A program made the position numbers and the translations under genes. The notes below the pieces were generated by a model, which was not told where the DNA came from, ran no database searches, and saw nothing but the letters and a program-made list of their open reading frames with translations. Below, piece by piece: positions 17,988-26,475 of a stretch of DNA of 64,000 nucleotides. Origin of the DNA: Microcoleus sp. EPA2 (GTDB lineage Bacteria > Cyanobacteriota > Cyanobacteriia > Cyanobacteriales > Microcoleaceae); the NCBI GenBank assembly GCA_020882975.1, contig JAHRFD010000006.1:62001-126000 (forward strand), in the 5' to 3' direction. The number at the start of each line of letters is the position of its first letter. Positions within the stretch are counted from its first letter, which is position 1.

Positions 17988-18590
17988 ATGCCTTACAGTA
18001 AGTTTACTCTCAGCAAAGCTGTAGATGATTTCCATCTCACAATCATTGAAGGCTCGCGTTTCTTACCAGAAATTTCCCCTGTCACTCCTAGCCCTTTACT
18101 ACAGGATACTCTTAAAGAAACGATTCCCTGGGCGATCGCGGTGAGTAGCGAAAAAGCTCGTTCTGAGGGGATTATCAATCCTGTGTTACTAGAAGTAAAA
18201 CGCCAGCTTCAAGGACAGATTAGCGTTTTTTCAGGCGAGGAATTCAATGTAGAACCGGAGGCTGAACTCACAGGGTATGTTGACTTTCTTCTTAGTCGTT
18301 CCCCGGAGCAACTATTTATCAAAGCCCCTGCGGTTATATTGGTGGAAGCCAAAAAAGAAGACCTTAAACCGGCTCTTGGGCAATGCCTTGCAGAAATGGT
18401 TGCAGCTCAACGCTTTAACCAACAAAAGCAACAGCCGATATCGACGATTTACGGAACGGTAACTAGCGGTACTGTCTGGCGGTTTCTTAAACTAGAAGAG
18501 CAATGCGCGTCCATTGACCTTACAGATTATCCACTACCTCCTGTTGAGCAAATCTTGGGCTTTCTCGTTTGGATGATGCAGGAAAGATGA
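17988..18590 (+). CDS. PD-(D/E)XK-like nuclease-fold protein
   Basis: The 200-residue soluble protein shows the pattern of a restriction-endonuclease-like fold. A conserved Glu-rich helix, then ELTGYVDFLLSRSP with the metal-binding Asp, is followed by AVILVEAKKEDLKPALGQCLAEM (the E-x-K motif and the helix after it), and a final SGTVWRFLKLEEQ strand. Families of this type are common and numerous in cyanobacteria and usually lack experimental function. ATG 17988 is the first start in frame; only a weak ribosome site (AATAAACCT) precedes it. It is alone on the plus strand among minus-strand replication genes. It may be a small DNA-processing enzyme or a mobile passenger. Confidence 0.7.
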   Translation: MPYSKFTLSKAVDDFHLTIIEGSRFLPEISPVTPSPLLQDTLKETIPWAIAVSSEKARSEGIINPVLLEVKRQLQGQISVFSGEEFNVEPEAELTGYVDFLLSRSPEQLFIKAPAVILVEAKKEDLKPALGQCLAEMVAAQRFNQQKQQPISTIYGTVTSGTVWRFLKLEEQCASIDLTDYPLPPVEQILGFLVWMMQER

Positions 18591-18823
18591 GCTGTTATTA
18601 AACAAAAATAGCGACCTAGTGCGATAAATAAACTCAAAAACTTCTTTGATAAATTAATGATAAAAACAACTTCTTTATCACTACAGTTAATTAAGACTTA
18701 CGCATAAACTCTATCTGTAGGGTACGCCGCGCACCTTATTGCTACCAATAGTGTTGCAAAGCAGTTTTTGCCTCCAAGATTGTTAATGAAAGACTGCCGA
18801 ATTAACTCGGCAGCGCTTTCCGG
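18591..18823. repeat. Spacer with dispersed GACTTACGCA repeat
   Basis: The spacer contains AGACTTACGCATAAACTC at ~18693-18710 followed by TATCTGTAGGGTACGCC. This is a member of a repeat family also seen at ~28298-28380 and ~60635-60660. A holA terminator hairpin lies at its right end. Confidence 0.55.
18794..18813 (-). terminator. Hairpin terminator downstream of holA
   Basis: CTGCCGA and TCGGCAG form a 7-bp stem with a 6-nt loop 11 bp past the holA stop, followed on the minus strand by TCTTTCATT. This is a plausible intrinsic terminator for the dnaX-holA operon. Confidence 0.65.
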
Positions 18824-19780
18824 TTATTTAAGGTGAGTGAGTTGAGTGATGCTGAGCAAAGCAGGCAACATCGAGTCAGGCTTATCTCCTGTTTTGAGAG
18901 CAATTTCTAAATCAAACAAAATGGAGAGCGATCGACTTAAGAAGTTCGCAGATACTTCCTTAACCTCCTGCTTAAGGAAATACAGCCGTTTGGGGTTACT
19001 AATTCCGCACATACTAGCAATTTCGCTATCAGAACGTTGTTGGTCGGAATTGATAGTAGCTTTTACCCACAGCCAAGTTTTAAACTGAGTTTGGAGAGTG
19101 GCAATAATTGCTAAAGGAAACTCGGCCCGAGATAGCAATTCATCAAGCACCTTAATTGCCGCCACTGCTTGACCTTTTAAAAGAGCTTCGGCAAGTTGAA
19201 AACAGTTGGCTGTGGTAGCTGGAACGAGGATTTTAGCAGCTTCTTTCGTAATGCGCTCGCCCGCTGCATAAATAGCTAATTTCTCCAGTTCACTGACTCT
19301 TCTAGCAGAATCGTTGCCAATCGCTACTGCTAGATAGCTGACAGCATCTCTGGCAATTGAGAGATTCTTTTGTTTAGCCGTAGTAGCGATCGCACTTTCA
19401 ATTAAATCAGTACGCCAAGGGGGAATGAGAGTAAACTCCTTAAGTTTACCAAACAGCAATAAATGCTTGACTACCTTGAGCCGTTTGTCGATAACAGCAG
19501 CAGTGAAGACTAAGTGCGTTGTAACAGGTAATTGGGGCAAAATTTGCAACAATTCTAGCCCCATTTCTCCAAATTGCTTGAAATCGCAATTTTCAACGAC
19601 AATAAGTTTGTTTCCTCCGCCGAAAGGAACTGAAGCAGCAGCAGAGAGGGCTGCATCCAGGGAAGAAGAGGAGAAGCGGTGGATGTTGAAATCTCGCCAG
19701 AGAGGATGAGTTTGAGTCTTAAAATTTTCAACGTCTCGTTCAATTGCGTAAGTATCATTCCCAATTAGGATGCTAATCAT
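18824..19780 (-). CDS. holA: DNA polymerase III delta subunit (clamp-loader subunit)
   Basis: The 318-residue protein has the delta-subunit pattern. It starts ISILIGNDTYAIERDVENF, has a central THLVFTAAVIDKRLKVVKHLL (the DNA_pol3_delta domain), a PPW..DLIESAIATTAKQKNLSIARDAVSYLAVAIGND segment, and a helical C-terminal collar domain (LLDELLSRAEFPLAIIATLQTQF). Delta opens the beta clamp and works with tau/gamma. The start codon overlaps the dnaX stop (ATGA, 19777-19780), so the two clamp-loader subunits are made together. A hairpin terminator follows the stop. Chromosomal holA is universal, so this copy next to dnaX is probably a replicon-borne paralogue. Length is normal for the family. Confidence 0.88.
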   Translation of the reverse strand: MISILIGNDTYAIERDVENFKTQTHPLWRDFNIHRFSSSSLDAALSAAASVPFGGGNKLIVVENCDFKQFGEMGLELLQILPQLPVTTHLVFTAAVIDKRLKVVKHLLLFGKLKEFTLIPPWRTDLIESAIATTAKQKNLSIARDAVSYLAVAIGNDSARRVSELEKLAIYAAGERITKEAAKILVPATTANCFQLAEALLKGQAVAAIKVLDELLSRAEFPLAIIATLQTQFKTWLWVKATINSDQQRSDSEIASMCGISNPKRLYFLKQEVKEVSANFLSRSLSILFDLEIALKTGDKPDSMLPALLSITQLTHLK

Positions 19781-21192
19781 GCTGCTAATTCCTCCTGTTG
19801 TTTAACAGTAACAGTAACAGAGCGGCCTAAAGCTTTAGTAACGATCCGCTGCACGGATTCAAGGTGACTCTGAAACTTGTTCGCGTATTTTCTTTCTACT
19901 GCTAACACACATGAATCAGCCGAAAGTTCGGCAATTTGAGCGCGGTTTAAGAGGCTACGATTGCCTGGTTTCGCTGCTGCTACTACTTGCGCCCAAGTTG
20001 TCTCAAAGTCAGGAGAATCTGCCTCTATTTTTTGAGGGGTTTTATCAAATTTGTCAGGCTGATTAGATGAGAAAGTTGCAGGCAATTGCATTTCCTTGGC
20101 AGCGGGTTTACTTAACAGCATCAAGTTCAGCAGGCAGACTTCTAACCAGGTAGCCGCATTAGTGCTAGTTCTCAATTGAAATTCTGATTTCTGCAATTGT
20201 GCACAAGCCACATCAATTGTTTCAAAATCAAGAGTGCTAGCGATCGATCGCAGTTGTGAGTAGCCTACTGGCCCTGCAATTAAATTCTGGCAGTGGCGCG
20301 TTGATTTGACAATAAGCAAATCTCTCATTGCTGCTAGCAAGCTACTGAGAATAAGTTTGGGAGTTTTGCCGCTGTCAATCAGCGTTCTCGAAGATTGCAG
20401 TACGCTTAGGGTATCGCCAGAATGAATGGCTTTGAGAAGGGCGATCGACTCTTGCTCGCTGATACTGCCAGATACTTCTGCAACTTGAGTTAGGGTAATC
20501 TCTGAGTTTAGCAGTGAAAGCTGAGAAAGTAATTGCAGGGCATCTCTTAACCCCCCGTCACAGGTGCGAGCGATCGCCCGCATGGCCTCACTTGCGATCG
20601 CAATAGATTCAGCGGAGCTAATTTTGTGCAATTGTCCGACAATAGCATCAACTGACAAGGCTCGGAAGTTAAAAGTTTGGCAGCGGGAGATAATTGTCGG
20701 CAGGACTTTATGTGCTTCAGTCGTACAGAGAATAAACACCACATGAGCCGGAGGTTCTTCAAGGCATTTGAGGAGAGCATTTTGAGCGCTGGTACTGAGT
20801 TGGTGGCACTCATCTAAAATCCAGATGCGGTAAGGGCTCATCGCTGGCGCAAAGTTGCTGTGTTGTATTAATTCTCTGGCATCATCCACGCCATTATGTG
20901 AAGCAGCATCGATTTCAGTTACGTCTAAGCTTGAACAGGAGTCAATGGTTTTGCAGCTTGAACATTCTCCGCAAGGAGTGGCGGTTGGCTTTTTGTTATT
21001 CAAACAATTGAGGGATTTAGCAAGGATGCGAGCGGTTGAGGTTTTGCCTGTTCCTCTGGGGCCAGTAAACAGGTAAGCTTGAGCAATTTTGGAGGAGGTG
21101 ATGGCATTGGTCAAGGTTGTTTTGATTGTGTCTTGACCCACTAATTCTTGCAGGCTTTTGGGGCGGTATTTGAGGTGCAGTGGTTGGTACAT
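19777..21192 (-). CDS. dnaX: DNA polymerase III tau/gamma subunit (clamp-loader ATPase)
   Basis: The 471-residue AAA+ protein starts MYQPLHLKYRPKSLQELVGQ, the classic DnaX beginning. Walker A is GPRGTGKTSTAR. A zinc module has Cys in SLNCLNN and CGECSSC. Walker B is WILDECHQLS, followed by the SRC motif ISRCQTFNFR. A short C-terminal part (~residues 365-471) follows. The protein is shorter than many chromosomal cyanobacterial DnaX proteins and shows no intein. It loads the beta clamp together with HolA, encoded immediately downstream with a 4-bp overlap. The dnaN gene about 3.5 kb away would supply the clamp. The leader has a TCCCC-TATC-GGGGA hairpin 32 nt before the ATG, and a GGGTAATTACCC palindrome lies at 21299-21310. 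Confidence 0.92.
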   Translation of the reverse strand: MYQPLHLKYRPKSLQELVGQDTIKTTLTNAITSSKIAQAYLFTGPRGTGKTSTARILAKSLNCLNNKKPTATPCGECSSCKTIDSCSSLDVTEIDAASHNGVDDARELIQHSNFAPAMSPYRIWILDECHQLSTSAQNALLKCLEEPPAHVVFILCTTEAHKVLPTIISRCQTFNFRALSVDAIVGQLHKISSAESIAIASEAMRAIARTCDGGLRDALQLLSQLSLLNSEITLTQVAEVSGSISEQESIALLKAIHSGDTLSVLQSSRTLIDSGKTPKLILSSLLAAMRDLLIVKSTRHCQNLIAGPVGYSQLRSIASTLDFETIDVACAQLQKSEFQLRTSTNAATWLEVCLLNLMLLSKPAAKEMQLPATFSSNQPDKFDKTPQKIEADSPDFETTWAQVVAAAKPGNRSLLNRAQIAELSADSCVLAVERKYANKFQSHLESVQRIVTKALGRSVTVTVKQQEELAA

Positions 21193-21223
21193 TTTGAGTG
21201 GTTAGAATACTTCTGCTGACTAT

Positions 21224-21237
21224 TCCCCGATAGGGGA
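21224..21237 (-). promoter_or_regulatory. Leader hairpin upstream of dnaX
   Basis: Perfect 5-bp stem with loop TATC (minus strand TCCCC-TATC-GGGGA), starting 32 nt before ATG 21192. Same loop and position as the 17570-17583 hairpin with a fully different but still paired stem. Confidence 0.55.
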
Positions 21238-21298
21238 GGCATTACCCAGCAGCAGTTCGATCGATCGTCCGGTTGTTCGACTCTTGCCTAACTTTATG

Positions 21299-21310
21299 GG
21301 GTAATTACCC
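21299..21310. promoter_or_regulatory. 12-bp palindrome upstream of dnaX
   Basis: GGGTAATTACCC is a perfect palindrome about 107 bp upstream of the dnaX start. Its size suits a dimeric repressor site, but no regulator is identified. Confidence 0.35.
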
Positions 21311-21389
21311 AAAATATGTACGGTTACGTCCCCTCCACAGCGCTATGAGCTAGATACCATTAGAAAAGTGTCAAAATAATTCGTAATTG

Positions 21390-21577
21390 TTAATGCAATA
21401 CTCCGGACAGTTTTTGGAACGAGACTACAAGCTTTACAGGGCAAGGATCATAAATAAAGTCGAATTAAATGCAAGCCAGGGGTGGAGCTGACATTGATTT
21501 AATTATCCACAGTGGCTCAAAGTCAAGCGAGAATAAGCCATTGGGCCATATAAAAACTGTCCGGACTATTGTTAATG
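21390..21577. mobile_element. 176-bp MITE with 20-bp terminal inverted repeats and TTAATG target duplication
   Basis: The element runs from 21396 to 21571. Its ends CAATACTCCGGACAGTTTTT and AAAAACTGTCCGGACTATTG are inverted copies with one mismatch, and it is flanked on both sides by TTAATG (21390-21395 and 21572-21577). It encodes nothing. It is inserted inside a field of AT-rich tandem repeats, splitting one copy. A full-length transposon with the same ends would be needed to move it; none is in the window. Confidence 0.8.
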
Positions 21578-21795
21578 CGAAGTTCGTAATTACAATTAGT
21601 AGGTTCTTCCAATACTGAATAAGTCGTAATTGTTAATTAGCCATTCGCAACAATTACAATTTGTAGAGGTTCCTTCCACTGAAAAAGTCGTAATTGTTAA
21701 TTTGCAATTCCCAACAATTACAATTAGTAAAATTTCATTCACTGAACAAGTCATAATTGTTAATTTGCAATTCTTAATTGCGAGCTTTGATTACA
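21578..21795. repeat. Tandem ~63-bp AT-rich repeats
   Basis: About three to four imperfect copies of a unit built from GTCGTAATTGTTAATT, CGCAACAATTACAATT and a TTCCTTCCACTGAA-like part recur with a period of ~63 bp. Another partial copy lies left of the MITE at ~21381. Each copy can fold through AATTGTT and AACAATT. The repeats lie between dnaX and the GDSL hydrolase; function unknown. The rest of the spacer up to 22047 is AT-rich and has no gene. Confidence 0.65.
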
Positions 21796-22047
21796 AATAG
21801 CGAAAGGCGAAAGGCGTAATTACCATTGGTTTATTATACTTCAAAAACTTCAAATATCGGAGGAAGAATTAGCAATTAATTTATCAAAAATAACATTTAG
21901 TTTTATGATGAACATAAAGTTATGAGGTAACAAACTGAGTTTTTGTTGTAATTACTTAATCGCCAATTCGTTCGCTATAACGTACATATAGGGCAAAAAA
22001 ATGCTCAATTTAAATTAAAATTAAATAGTTATTTAAAAATTTTAACA

Positions 22048-22932
22048 ATGTTGAAAAAAAAGTTTTTTGCAGTAATTCTTGCGCTTTTATCTTTTATGGT
22101 TGCACTTATCCTATCAGCTCAAAGTTCTGAGGCTGTCAGTGAACTCTATGTATTTGGGGACAGTCTTTCGGATATGGGAACGGTGTTTCGATCGACCGGG
22201 GGTCAATATCCGCCTCGATCGACTTACTTTCAAGGGCGTTACTCGAATGGTAAAGTTTGGGTAGAGTATCTTGCCGAGCGCCTGAAATTGCCGCCCGAAC
22301 GAGTCACTAATTTTGCTTATGGAGGTGCAACAACCGGAAGCGATCGCAATAGCCTTGTCCCGGGTTTGTTAACTCAAGTTCAGTCATGGACTAACTCCCA
22401 AAAACAGGCAAATCTTCATGCGGTGTATGTACTGTGGGCGGGTGCGAATGACTATTTGCAGGGGGCAAATAATGCGAATATTCCCGTTGAAAATGTGGCG
22501 GGGGCGATCGCGTCTCTTGCTGGTGTGGGTGCCAAAAATATCCTGCTGGCAAATTTACCAGATTTGGGGCAGTTACCGGCGACGCGAACAGGCGTTAATT
22601 CTGCAAGGCTCACTGTATTAACACAAGCACACAATCAGGGTTTAAGGCGAACGGTTAAGGTATTAAGTCAACAGCATTCTGGCTTAAAGATTGCGACTCT
22701 GGATGCTAATGCGCTTTATCGGGAAGCGATCGCTTCTCCGGCTAAATATGGCTTGACTAATGTGACGAGTGCGTGTTTATCGGGTGGAGGTGTTTGTGGT
22801 AGTGCCGATCGATTTTTGTTTTGGGACGGCATTCATCCGACGACTGCCGCACACCGGATTTTGGGGGAAGCAGCATTTGCTCTTGTGCAGGAGGGCGGGA
22901 TGATTAAATCTGAATTGGGGACACTTCGGTAA
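22048..22932 (+). CDS. Secreted GDSL/SGNH-family hydrolase (lipase/esterase-like)
   Basis: The 294-residue protein begins with a clear signal peptide (MLKKKFFAVILALLSFMVALILSA, cleavage probably near residues 24-30), so it is exported. The mature part is an SGNH hydrolase: block I LYVFGDSLSDMG with nucleophile Ser39, block II-like FAYGGATTGS, block III WAGANDY, and block V FWDGIHPTTAAH with Asp260 and His263. Such enzymes hydrolyse ester bonds in lipids or polysaccharide acetyl groups; the substrate cannot be told from sequence. It is isolated on the plus strand between replication genes and has no operon partner, so it looks like a passenger gene. The 855-bp upstream spacer is AT-rich. Confidence 0.9.
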   Translation: MLKKKFFAVILALLSFMVALILSAQSSEAVSELYVFGDSLSDMGTVFRSTGGQYPPRSTYFQGRYSNGKVWVEYLAERLKLPPERVTNFAYGGATTGSDRNSLVPGLLTQVQSWTNSQKQANLHAVYVLWAGANDYLQGANNANIPVENVAGAIASLAGVGAKNILLANLPDLGQLPATRTGVNSARLTVLTQAHNQGLRRTVKVLSQQHSGLKIATLDANALYREAIASPAKYGLTNVTSACLSGGGVCGSADRFLFWDGIHPTTAAHRILGEAAFALVQEGGMIKSELGTLR

Positions 22933-23130
22933 ACGATTTTTAGGCTTTCCGGGCGATCGGCACAAGAACGGCATGAGGTCGGTCAAACTGATGATAGAGC
23001 ACTTCATAATCTGTAGGATTTATACATAATTTACGCAACACCACAGACGGGGCTGTTTATCGGGGGGTTGGCCTCCTATTACACCATATACGAACACTCT
23101 GCGTAATTTTGGCTATACGATTGCGGTAAG

Positions 23131-23160
23131 GGAGAGCATCAAATTTAGATGCCCCTCCCC
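23131..23160. terminator. Hairpin between convergent genes
   Basis: GGAGAGCATC and GATGCCCCTCC pair around AAATTTA (with one unpaired position) between the stops of the GDSL hydrolase and dnaN. It could end transcription from either side, though there is no T run. Confidence 0.4.
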
Positions 23161-23170
23161 AAATGCACGA

Positions 23171-24673
23171 CTATTCTTGCGGAGCGACAATATATTCGCA
23201 CTCTAAAGCCTCTGTACCCGACGCAGGCGTTCCAAACGGTGCAATCAGTAAGGGAGCGGTAGGAGTTGCCATTAACACCCGCAAATCAGAACTGGAAATC
23301 GCTTTGGCTGTATCAATCAAATAGCGGATGTCGCACTTGAGACGAAACTCACAGCCCCAGAGTTTAGCATCAACTGTTTCAGTTCCTGAACTGAGAGTAT
23401 TGTTGAGTGATGCTCGCACTTGTTGGGCATCTAAATCGAATTCTAAAATAGCTGTTACGTGAGATTTGTCGCTGTGAGAAGCTAACCTCTCTAAGGCTTT
23501 TAAAAAGCTCAGCCTCTCAACCACCACTTGATGGCTAAATTCAGGTCGGTAAGGAGCGATAATTTGGTCACAAATCGGATATTGCCCTTCGAGCAATTTC
23601 GCTGTCAACCGCCAATTTTTCCACTCGAATGCGACAAAATTACTAGGTTGATCCGGCAAACCTTCATAGTAAATCGTAACTTTGTCAGTGGAATTCAAAG
23701 AACGCTCCAATAACCGAAGTACCTTAGCAGGGACAGTAAAATTAACTATTTGACGGCTCACAAGGTGGGAATTGCTGCTTTCGTTCAATCCTAAAACCAT
23801 TGCTACCCGATGCCCGTCAGTCGTCCAAACTCTCAGTTTATCGAGTCCTCTGTCTGCGTCGTGGCTGAGTTGAAAATTACCTCCAGTTAAAATGCGTTTA
23901 TTTTCCTCAGAACTAACAGCAAATAAGCTAGCTTTGAGGATAGCAATTAACACGCTAGCAGGAAGCGTTACAAGTTTTTGTTTAACGCTGGGGATAGCCG
24001 GAAATTCGTCCGCAGCTAGCCCGCGAATGGCGTGCTTGCTCCTTGACGCACTCAGAGTGGCACTGACTGATGGAACGTCACTTCCTTTAATAATTTCAGA
24101 AGAACTCTTTAAGGTGAGGCTACCGTTAGGAAATTTTCCCAGAATGTCAGCAAGTATGGGTGCGGGGAGGGTAAGCTTTCCAGATTGATTGACATTGGCA
24201 TCAAAGCTTACTTGCATTCCAAATTCTAAGTTGTAAGCAGTCAGATGCAAATGTTGAGTTTCAGCATCAGCTTCAATCAAAACATTGCATAAAATGGGAT
24301 GGCTGCTATTGCTGGGAATGATGCCTTTCAGAACTTGCACGTAATCGTTGAATTTTCTTGAATCGCAGGCAACTTCAATAACTGAGGGAAGAGGGGAAGA
24401 AGAAGGCAATGTTGCCTCATTTGACAATGTTTCTAGAGAAGGAGCATCGACGGCTGGAAGTTCTACAAAACTTGGGCAAGTTTGCGAGGCTTCTCCTTCT
24501 TGTGGAGAGATTGTTGAGGGTTCGCAAACCGAGTCAGTTTTAGTTGTTGCTTTGACTGATTTATTCACAGTTTTTGCAGAATTAGTGGCTCTTGCAGTCG
24601 AGCGTTTTTTCTTAACTGCTCTCTCCAATACTTCCTTTTTATGCGGTGTTCCTGTCAGTCGAGATTTTGCCAT
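23171..24673 (-). CDS. dnaN: DNA polymerase III beta sliding clamp with N-terminal extension
   Basis: I place the start at ATG 24673 (MAKSRLTGTPHKKEV), giving 500 residues. The frame continues upstream to 24907, but there it translates a polypurine repeat into a Phe/Pro/Ser run, which is unlikely to be real. Residues ~1-110 are a Lys/Thr/Ser-rich extension. From ~115 (VACDSRKFNDYVQVLKGIIPSNSSHPILCNVLIEA) the three clamp domains follow, with LTAYNLEFGMQV, the central FAVSSEENKRILTGGNF and TDGHRVAMV motifs, and a final FGTPASGTEALECEYIVAPQE. Usual clamps are ~370-390 residues and lack such an extension. With dnaX and holA nearby this indicates a replicon-encoded processivity system. Five 20-bp repeats lie in the region upstream of the gene. 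Confidence 0.88.
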   Translation of the reverse strand: MAKSRLTGTPHKKEVLERAVKKKRSTARATNSAKTVNKSVKATTKTDSVCEPSTISPQEGEASQTCPSFVELPAVDAPSLETLSNEATLPSSSPLPSVIEVACDSRKFNDYVQVLKGIIPSNSSHPILCNVLIEADAETQHLHLTAYNLEFGMQVSFDANVNQSGKLTLPAPILADILGKFPNGSLTLKSSSEIIKGSDVPSVSATLSASRSKHAIRGLAADEFPAIPSVKQKLVTLPASVLIAILKASLFAVSSEENKRILTGGNFQLSHDADRGLDKLRVWTTDGHRVAMVLGLNESSNSHLVSRQIVNFTVPAKVLRLLERSLNSTDKVTIYYEGLPDQPSNFVAFEWKNWRLTAKLLEGQYPICDQIIAPYRPEFSHQVVVERLSFLKALERLASHSDKSHVTAILEFDLDAQQVRASLNNTLSSGTETVDAKLWGCEFRLKCDIRYLIDTAKAISSSDLRVLMATPTAPLLIAPFGTPASGTEALECEYIVAPQE

Positions 24674-24734
24674 AATTAGTCTGGTGTCAGGGGTGCGATT
24701 GACCGCTGCGGTAGCAGCATTTGTTATGCTGTCT

Positions 24735-24840
24735 GAGAAAGGGAGTGAGAAGGGAAAGGAGAAAGAGAAGAAGAAAAATGGGAAGGAGAATTGGAAGGAG
24801 AATGGGAAAGAAAATGGGAAGAAGAATGGCAAGGAACCCA
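24735..24840. repeat. Polypurine tract upstream of dnaN
   Basis: The plus strand is almost entirely A and G in irregular GGGAAGGAGAA/TGGGAAGAAGAA-like units, about 100 bp long. It lies in the dnaN leader region. Such tracts can form triplex or slipped structures; related tracts occur at ~17815 and ~26570. Confidence 0.6.
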
Positions 24841-24918
24841 CGCTTAAAAGCATAGGAGTGAAGCATGGACATTTTGTATCAAAATCGGTGCATATAGCGG
24901 TTCTCAAGAAAGTGAGGT

Positions 24919-24952
24919 ATGCCCATGCCCTATGCCCTATGCCCTATGCCCT
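24919..24952. repeat. Heptamer ATGCCCT short tandem repeat
   Basis: Four exact ATGCCCT units follow one ATGCCC. Heptameric short tandem repeats of this kind are typical of filamentous cyanobacterial genomes. Confidence 0.85.
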
Positions 24953-24989
24953 ATGAGCACCTCATGTTACTGAGACTCGGCTATATGTG

Positions 24990-25090
24990 CCTGTTAAGTT
25001 GAGGACTTTACCTGTTAGTTGAGGACTTTACCTGTTGGTTGAAGACTTTACCTCTTGGTTGAGAAGTTTACATTGTACTTGAGAATTTTA
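24990..25090. repeat. Five tandem 20-bp repeats (iteron-like) upstream of dnaN
   Basis: Five consecutive copies with consensus CCTGTTRGTTGAGGACTTTA start at 24990 (21 bp), 25011, 25031, 25051 and 25071. The last two copies are diverged and form the 3' end of the helicase gene, whose stop codon falls in the third copy. A 20-21-bp spacing is close to two helical turns, as in protein-binding iterons. They could be a replication origin, an incompatibility site or a dnaN control region. Confidence 0.7.
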
Positions 25091-26475
25091 TTGTTTGAGT
25101 ACGAGTCATTGGGGGCAACAAATAATATCCGATATCGGCAGCGACTTGCACCGACATAATAAAGTCGATGGTACTCTTTAAGTTTCTGTTGACTGCTCAA
25201 ATCTTTGCCGATTAACAATCTGCTAAAAAGGTCGCTTCCGTCAATGCCAACTTCATCAAAAGTGCTGCCCTGCGAATTGTGAATTGTCAAAGCAAAGCAA
25301 TTGTCAATTTCAGCAAACAAGTCATCTTTGAACCAATAGTATTTCCTCCAAAGGAATCCATTGCGTTTGGCACTCTTGAGCTTTTCTTTAAGTTCAGCCT
25401 GGTAACGCTTATTTTCGGACTCGTGCAGGACAAAGATTTGCCGCAAGAAACCGCCATCAGTCACAATCTTTAACAGCCAAACTCGATACCCGCAGTGCTG
25501 GTTAATCTCAGTTTCTTTGACGGTAAATTCCGTTGAAGTCGGCAAAATTACAGTTTTGCCGTCGGGTGCCATGACGGGCTTTTTGGTAATTAACCTTTCT
25601 CCCGGTACAAATCTGGGTGCAGCTTGACCGTAGACTTGCTCTCTGATAAGCTGATTGTAGTATTTGACTCGTTTGTTAGTCCAGCACAGAATTCTGAAGC
25701 GATCGGGATTTTGACCAAATTCTCGATCGATCGTTTTGACGGCATATTGTAGCAGCGTTTCTGATTTGACTTTGAATGCACCGTTCGACTTGTCTCCTTT
25801 CTTGTATTTGGAATGCGGCAAAAATATGTCGGCTCTGCTATTGACAAAAGAGCGGCATTCTGTTATGAAATCGAGTACAGGGCTTTCCCCTGCTTGCCTG
25901 ACAACTTGGGTCAATACAGCTTTATTGGCAATGCTAAAAGCAGGCGACTTTTTTTCTCCTACAGGATTGAGTTGAGCGGGATCGCCCATTAAAATTAGCT
26001 TGCGGTGATTGAAGAACGTGCGTTCAAAATTGCGTTCTATCCATTTCCACAATTCGCTTCCGACCATCGAACATTCGTCGAGGAAGATGATATCGTAGAG
26101 GTGAAGGCTGCTGGAACTTGTCTGTGACAAGGCTTTTTCTTGTTCTTTTCTGACCATGCCTAATCCTAAAAGTTGGTGTATCGTCATAAAATCTACTCCG
26201 AAAATGCCTTGAGACGCTGCCATTTTTCTGAGGATACCGACTGCTTTGTTCGTAGGTGCTGTGAGGGCAATGCGTTTGCTTTGACTCAAAAGTTCTTGGA
26301 TAATTTGGAAGACTATTGTGGATTTTCCAGTTCCTGCGTAGCCGCACAGCAAGAAGAATGACTCGGTAGTGGTTAGAAAGGTTCTCAATTTGTCGAGGGC
26401 TTGCTGCTGTTGCGGTTTGAGTGTGAAGGCAAATTGTGTAAGTTTCTGGGGTTGTTCTAGTAAGGCTTGAATCAT
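25048..26475 (-). CDS. Dda/RecD-like superfamily 1 helicase
   Basis: The 475-residue protein is an SF1B helicase similar to phage Dda and RecD. It starts with FTLKPQQQQALDKL, then Walker A GYAGTGKST (residues ~43-51), motif Ia TAPTNKAVGILRKM, Walker B FLDECSMVG, motif III GDPAQLNPVG, and the C-terminal UvrD-C2-like motifs ALTIHNSQGSTFDEVGID and RLYYVGASRCR. Dda-type enzymes unwind 5'-3' and help start replication or move past bound proteins. It lies immediately upstream of dnaN in the same direction. Its last ~15 codons run into the 20-bp tandem repeats, and its stop lies inside them, so the original C-terminus may have been altered. Expected role is replication of this replicon. Confidence 0.88.
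   Translation of the reverse strand: MIQALLEQPQKLTQFAFTLKPQQQQALDKLRTFLTTTESFFLLCGYAGTGKSTIVFQIIQELLSQSKRIALTAPTNKAVGILRKMAASQGIFGVDFMTIHQLLGLGMVRKEQEKALSQTSSSSLHLYDIIFLDECSMVGSELWKWIERNFERTFFNHRKLILMGDPAQLNPVGEKKSPAFSIANKAVLTQVVRQAGESPVLDFITECRSFVNSRADIFLPHSKYKKGDKSNGAFKVKSETLLQYAVKTIDREFGQNPDRFRILCWTNKRVKYYNQLIREQVYGQAAPRFVPGERLITKKPVMAPDGKTVILPTSTEFTVKETEINQHCGYRVWLLKIVTDGGFLRQIFVLHESENKRYQAELKEKLKSAKRNGFLWRKYYWFKDDLFAEIDNCFALTIHNSQGSTFDEVGIDGSDLFSRLLIGKDLSSQQKLKEYHRLYYVGASRCRYRILFVAPNDSYSNNKILKYNVNFSTKR

Noticed and set aside
24674..24907. Upstream extension of dnaN encoding a Phe/Pro/Ser run
   Set aside because: It translates the polypurine repeat; a proper start at 24673 precedes the basic extension and clamp domains.
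24348..24956. 202-codon plus-strand frame with Lys/Glu/Asn repeats
   Set aside because: It is antisense to dnaN and its repeat section is just the polypurine tract.
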